Below are positions 14,177-17,387 of a DNA stretch of 17,387 nt, piece by piece. The stretch's first letter is position 1. Each line of letters starts with the position of its first letter. The DNA lies in assembly GCA_039811765.1 (NCBI GenBank), contig JBDHZF010000052.1:1-17387 (forward strand), written 5' to 3'. The position numbers were made by a program, and so were the translations under genes. Under the pieces are notes generated by a model, which was given only the letters and a program-made list of their open reading frames with translations, ran no database searches and had not been told where the DNA came from. The DNA comes from JAGQUL01 sp039811765 (GTDB lineage Bacteria > Actinomycetota > Thermoleophilia > Gaiellales > SKUG01).

Positions 14177-14229
14177 CCCGCCGGAAAGCCGCGTCGGGAT
14201 CTCGAACGCGGCGACTGTGGCCGCCTCGG

Positions 14230-14541
14230 TCAGCTCGCTGGCCGTGCGGGACCTTCTCCAGTCGCACGCGCCGCGAGCCGTCGCAGTCGAATCGCGACGC
14301 CGACCGTGGTGATCGCCACGGCGGCCCCGACCGCGTTGCACGTCCACAGCACCACATCGTCGTTCGACAGTCCGTAGATCACCCACATGCATAGCCCGAC
14401 GATCAGCAACAGGAAGTAGCCGATCGACACGTCGTCGGACGTGCCCGTCACGAACATGCGGCGAATCTGCAGACACGGGCTGAGCGCGACCATCAAGCCG
14501 GTGATCGTCGTGATCGTCTTGAGCACGTCGTGCGTGTCCAT
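14230..14541 (-). CDS. SemiSWEET sugar transporter (MtN3/saliva family)
   Basis: The 103-residue protein has three helices (about 8-26, 38-57, 64-84). It has a SPCLQIRR motif after helix 1, DDVSIGYFLLL into helix 2, WVIYG (Trp53) closing helix 2, and WTCNAVG (Asn69) in helix 3. This is the triple-helix-bundle unit of SWEET transporters; bacterial SemiSWEETs dimerise to pass sugars across the membrane, and the Asn in helix 3 and nearby Trp line the pocket. The tail is basic and cytoplasmic. I chose the ATG at 14541, which overlaps the purH stop as TGATG, over an ATG at 14598 inside purH. Coupling to purH implies co-expression. The sugar is unknown. Confidence 0.85.
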   Translation of the reverse strand: MDTHDVLKTITTITGLMVALSPCLQIRRMFVTGTSDDVSIGYFLLLIVGLCMWVIYGLSNDDVVLWTCNAVGAAVAITTVGVAIRLRRLAARATGEGPARPAS

Positions 14542-16061
14542 CAGTGACGGAAGTGTCGACGGTGCGTGAAGACCATCGGGATCCCCGCGTCGTTGCACAG
14601 CTTGATGATCTCGTCGTCGCGGTCGCTGCCGCCTGGCTGGATGATGCCCGCGATGCCCGCGTCGATGGCGAGCTGCACCGCGTCGTCGTAGCCGAGGAAC
14701 GCGTCGCTCGCAAGCATGGCGCCGGACGCGCGATCGCCCGCCTTGGCGAGCGCCTGCTGCAGCCCATCATGCCGAGATGCATGGGTGCCGGCGATGCCCA
14801 TCGTCACGAGGTCCTTGGCGAGCACAATCGCATTGGAGCGCACCCAACGCGAGACGCGATAGGCGAACACCATGTCGCCCCACTGTTGCTCGCTCGGGGC
14901 GACGGACGTCATCACGTCCATGAACTCGCGCTCTTCGAGATCGAGGTCGTGATCCTGCACGAGCAGACCGCCGATCACCCGACGCAGGTCCTTCTCCCCC
15001 GGGCTCTTGGTGCGCCGCTCTTGATCCACGAGCACGCGAAGGTCGGGCGCGTGCTCGGCGAGGATCGCGCGGGCGTCCTCGTCGTAGCCGGGCGCGAACA
15101 GCACGTCGAAGCGGTGGTTGGCGATCGTTCGGGCCGCCTCGATGTCCACCGGGCGATTCATCGCCACCACGCCGCCGTAGCTGGACGCTTCGTCCGCCTT
15201 GAACGCGAGGTCGAACGCGTCGGATCCACCACGAGCGGCGGCGACGCCGACGGGCGATTCGTGCTTGACGATCACGCAGCTCGGAATCGTGAAGTCCGAC
15301 GCGACCTGTCGCGCGACGTTGAGATCGGCGAGGTTGTTGAACGTGAGGTCGTCGCCGCCGAGCTGCTCGACCATGCTGAGCAGGTGGCGTCGAGCGCCGA
15401 CTTCCACGTAGTACGCGGCGCGCTGGTGCGGGTTCTCGCCGTGGTCGAGGTCCGCCATCTTCACGTAGTCGCGAAGCAAGTACGTGGGAAAATCCTCCGC
15501 GTCGCTGAACCAGTTTGCCACGGCGAGCTCGTAATGGGCGGTCGCGTCGAACGCGCGACTGGCGAGCAGGCGGCGCGCCTCGTAGCCGGGATCGCCGTCG
15601 GTGGCGCGAAGTTCCTCGAGCACGAGCGGATACACCTCGGGATCGGCCACGACCAGAACGCGTTCGAAGTTGCGAGCGGCGGCGCGAAGGATTCCGGGGC
15701 CTTCGATGTCGATGGCGTCGAGCACTTCCTCCTCGCGCAGGCCGCGGCGAGCGGCGGTGCGCTCGAACGGCGCGAGGTTGACGACGACGAGATCGAAGCC
15801 GGTGGCGTCGCCGTCGGCGCCACGCCATTGCAACGCCGCGCTCAGCTGCGGATGCATCGTTTGGGCCGGTCCGTTGCCGACGAGCGCCTTCGCGCCGATC
15901 AGTTGCTCGACCCCTTGCACGTCGAGTCCGGCGTCACGTAGGTAACCGACGGTGTCGTCGGCGGCAACCACCTCGACGTCCATCTCCTGCAACGCTCGCA
16001 CGAACTCCTCCAGTCCATCCGTGTCGTGCACGGAAACGAGTGCGCGTCGAACTTGTGCCAT
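14541..16061 (-). CDS. purH: PurH: AICAR formyltransferase with a degenerate IMP cyclohydrolase domain
   Basis: The 506 residues span both PurH domains at normal length. The family converts AICAR to FAICAR and then IMP, the last two steps of purine synthesis. In the formyltransferase half (about 200-506), Lys266-His267 (IVKHESP), Asn410 (VRSNAIV), ASDAF, QPGGS.RDDE and the end RHFRH are kept, though the usual GxGQxSR reads GTHASR. In the cyclohydrolase half, the usual SVSDKTG reads SVHDTDG, SGGT reads ADDT, GRVKTLHP reads GPAQTMHP, NLYPF reads NLAPF and AAAKN reads AAARN. Only Asp118 of the known catalytic set remains. Formyltransfer looks possible but cyclisation doubtful. AGGAG lies 7 nt before the ATG. 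It is coupled to SemiSWEET downstream and follows purB. Confidence 0.92.
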   Translation of the reverse strand: MAQVRRALVSVHDTDGLEEFVRALQEMDVEVVAADDTVGYLRDAGLDVQGVEQLIGAKALVGNGPAQTMHPQLSAALQWRGADGDATGFDLVVVNLAPFERTAARRGLREEEVLDAIDIEGPGILRAAARNFERVLVVADPEVYPLVLEELRATDGDPGYEARRLLASRAFDATAHYELAVANWFSDAEDFPTYLLRDYVKMADLDHGENPHQRAAYYVEVGARRHLLSMVEQLGGDDLTFNNLADLNVARQVASDFTIPSCVIVKHESPVGVAAARGGSDAFDLAFKADEASSYGGVVAMNRPVDIEAARTIANHRFDVLFAPGYDEDARAILAEHAPDLRVLVDQERRTKSPGEKDLRRVIGGLLVQDHDLDLEEREFMDVMTSVAPSEQQWGDMVFAYRVSRWVRSNAIVLAKDLVTMGIAGTHASRHDGLQQALAKAGDRASGAMLASDAFLGYDDAVQLAIDAGIAGIIQPGGSDRDDEIIKLCNDAGIPMVFTHRRHFRH

Positions 16062-16085
16062 GGGGTCGCTCCTAGTCGCTCTGGC

Positions 16086-16145
16086 CGCGCACGCCGAAGC
16101 TCGCGCGTGCGCGTGATGGAACGGGCCTTCCCCGCTCGCGCGTGC
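16086..16145. repeat. Hairpin and 12-bp direct repeat in the purB-purH gap
   Basis: CGCGCACGC (16086-16094) pairs perfectly with GCGTGCGCG (16105-16113) around a 10-nt loop. GCTCGCGCGTGC occurs at 16099-16110 and again at 16134-16145. Because part of the repeat forms the right arm of the hairpin, the second copy could compete for pairing, as in an attenuator. No T-run follows. The 85-bp gap holds nothing else except the purH ribosome site. Function is speculative. Confidence 0.4.
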
Positions 16146-16146
16146 T

Positions 16147-17387
16147 TCAATCAGGGCCGCACGACGCGTCGAGTTCGGCGAAGATCGCCGCGATGCCGCC
16201 GGGTGCCCATCCGGGGTCGCACAACTGGCGCACGCGATCGAGCCCGATCAGCTCCACCACGGCTGGACGATCGGCGAGCGCCGCGGCGAAATCGCTGCGC
16301 GATCCATCGCGCACTTCCGCGGCTGCCGACTGCACGGTACGGTAGGCGTCGTCGCGAAGCATGCCCGCGGCAACGAGTTCGAGCAGGACGCGCTGCGACG
16401 CGATCGTGCCACGTTGCGCGGCGACGTTCGCGCGCATGCGAGCCTCGTCGACCACGAGCCCGTCGATCAGCCACGTGACCTTCGACTGCAGGTAGTCGGT
16501 CACGAGAAAGCTGTCTGGCAGGATCACGCGCTCGATCGACGAGTGCGAGATGTCGCGCTCGTGCCAGAGCGCGACGTTCTCGACGGCTGCGTTCGCGTTC
16601 GCCCGAACGAGCCGCGCGAGACCGCATACTTGCTCGCTCACGATCGGGTTGCGCTTGTGCGGCATCGCGCTCGAGCCCTTTTGTTCGCGCGCGGCGAACG
16701 GCTCGTTCGCTTCGCCCACCTCGGCGCGTTGCAGATGACGTATCTCGAGCGCGATGCGCTCGAGCGTCGCCGCGTGCAGCGCGAGCGCTTGCAACAACGC
16801 CGCGTGGCGGTCCCGCTGCACGATCTGCGTGGCACTGGGATCGCGCTGCAGCCCGAGCTGGTCGAGCACGCGCCGCTCCACGGCCGGTCCAACGCCTGAA
16901 TACGTGCCCACCGCGCCGCTCAGCTTGCCGACTGCGATGCCCCCCATCGCGTCGACGATGCGTTGGTTGTCGCGACCCAGTTGGTGCCACCAACCCGCGA
17001 GCTTCGCGCCGAAGGTCGTGACCTCGGCCGGCATGCCGTGCGTGCGCCCGAGCATCACCGTCTCGCGATGCTCGACGGCGCGCTGGAGCACCGCGTCGCG
17101 AAGCGTCGTCAGGTTCGCGAGCACAGAGACGCTCGCATCGCGCAGCGCCATGCCGAGCGCCGTGTCGACCACATCGCTCGACGTGAGTCCGAAGTGCACC
17201 CAGCCAGCGGCGCCGGGCGCGTCCTGCGCGATCACGTCCACGAACGCGGCCACGTCATGCCGCGTCTGCGCTTCGCGCTCGAGCACGCACGCCACGTCCA
17301 CGCTCGTCAGCGCCTCGAGCGCGTCGGCGGCTTCGATTGGCGCGATGCCTTCGTCCGCCATCGCGCGCAGGGCGGCCTGCTCCACGC
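16147..17387 (-). CDS. purB: Adenylosuccinate lyase; 5' end beyond the right edge
   Basis: The 413 or so visible residues are a fumarase/aspartase-superfamily lyase with the PurB signature. They include HFGLTSSDVVDTALG, GRTHGMPAE (catalytic-type His), a GKLSGAVGTYSG loop, the flexible-loop signature GSSAMPHKRNP (Ser active in the family) and HERDISHSSIERVILPDS. The enzyme splits SAICAR and adenylosuccinate, releasing fumarate. The first visible in-frame codon near the edge is a GTG inside the usual VEQAALRAMADEG helix, so about 20-30 N-terminal residues lie outside the window. It is upstream of purH with an 85-bp gap and probably in the same purine operon, supplying AICAR for PurH. Confidence 0.96.
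   Translation of the reverse strand, partial: VEQAALRAMADEGIAPIEAADALEALTSVDVACVLEREAQTRHDVAAFVDVIAQDAPGAAGWVHFGLTSSDVVDTALGMALRDASVSVLANLTTLRDAVLQRAVEHRETVMLGRTHGMPAEVTTFGAKLAGWWHQLGRDNQRIVDAMGGIAVGKLSGAVGTYSGVGPAVERRVLDQLGLQRDPSATQIVQRDRHAALLQALALHAATLERIALEIRHLQRAEVGEANEPFAAREQKGSSAMPHKRNPIVSEQVCGLARLVRANANAAVENVALWHERDISHSSIERVILPDSFLVTDYLQSKVTWLIDGLVVDEARMRANVAAQRGTIASQRVLLELVAAGMLRDDAYRTVQSAAAEVRDGSRSDFAAALADRPAVVELIGLDRVRQLCDPGWAPGGIAAIFAELDASCGPD

Overview
The window is a GC-rich bacterial chromosome segment with tightly packed genes, mostly on the minus strand. It looks like an actinobacterium. The evidence is the base composition, tRNA genes that do not encode CCA, a G1-U72 pair in tRNA-Glu as in other actinobacterial tRNA-Glu genes, Thr/Ala-rich linkers in exported-type proteins, and several genes whose start codon sits 6-7 nt below a TAnnnT -10 box (leaderless style). 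An Acidimicrobiia-like lineage is my best guess, but that is an inference and no marker gene here proves it.

Layout. Bases 1-504 hold the N-terminal part of a tyrosine-recombinase integrase reading off the left edge. It lies 110 bp from the 3' end of a tRNA-Glu(TTC) gene (615-687), so the left edge is probably the end of an integrated element and the ordinary chromosome starts at about the tRNA. Next come an amidohydrolase (673-1938, minus) whose stop codon lies inside the tRNA gene, and a divergent gene (1953-2834) for a short Rho-like protein. That protein lacks the Rho RNA-binding N-terminus and the Walker A lysine. A small three-helix membrane protein (2813-3163, minus) and an unrecognised 199-residue protein (3314-3913) follow.

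From 3915 to 9473 all genes are on the minus strand. In transcription order they are a one-helix membrane-anchored protein, a secreted NlpC/P60 peptidoglycan hydrolase with SLH-like repeats, a membrane-anchored PQQ-type beta-propeller, a LysM protein, and an ABC-2 exporter (ATPase then permease, overlapping by ATGA). This reads as a cell-envelope block. tRNA-Lys(TTT) (9537-9609) lies upstream of it.

On the right, an FrsA-like alpha/beta hydrolase (9680-11029, plus) converges on a transsulfuration pair. That pair is a cystathionine beta-synthase-type enzyme without its CBS domains (12241-13266) and a MetB/CGL-type gamma-synthase/lyase (10997-12244), with a GTGA overlap. Together they can convert homocysteine plus serine to cystathionine and then cysteine. 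Further right are an endonuclease I homologue (13307-14164), a SemiSWEET sugar transporter (14230-14541) coupled to purH (14541-16061), and purB (16147 to the right edge). purH and purB belong to the end of purine synthesis.

The two most notable observations are the short Rho paralogue with a ruined ATP site, and a PurH whose IMP-cyclohydrolase domain has lost most of its known catalytic residues while its formyltransferase domain keeps its key ones. No CRISPR array, insertion sequence or rRNA was seen. No stretch over 300 bases lacks a gene.
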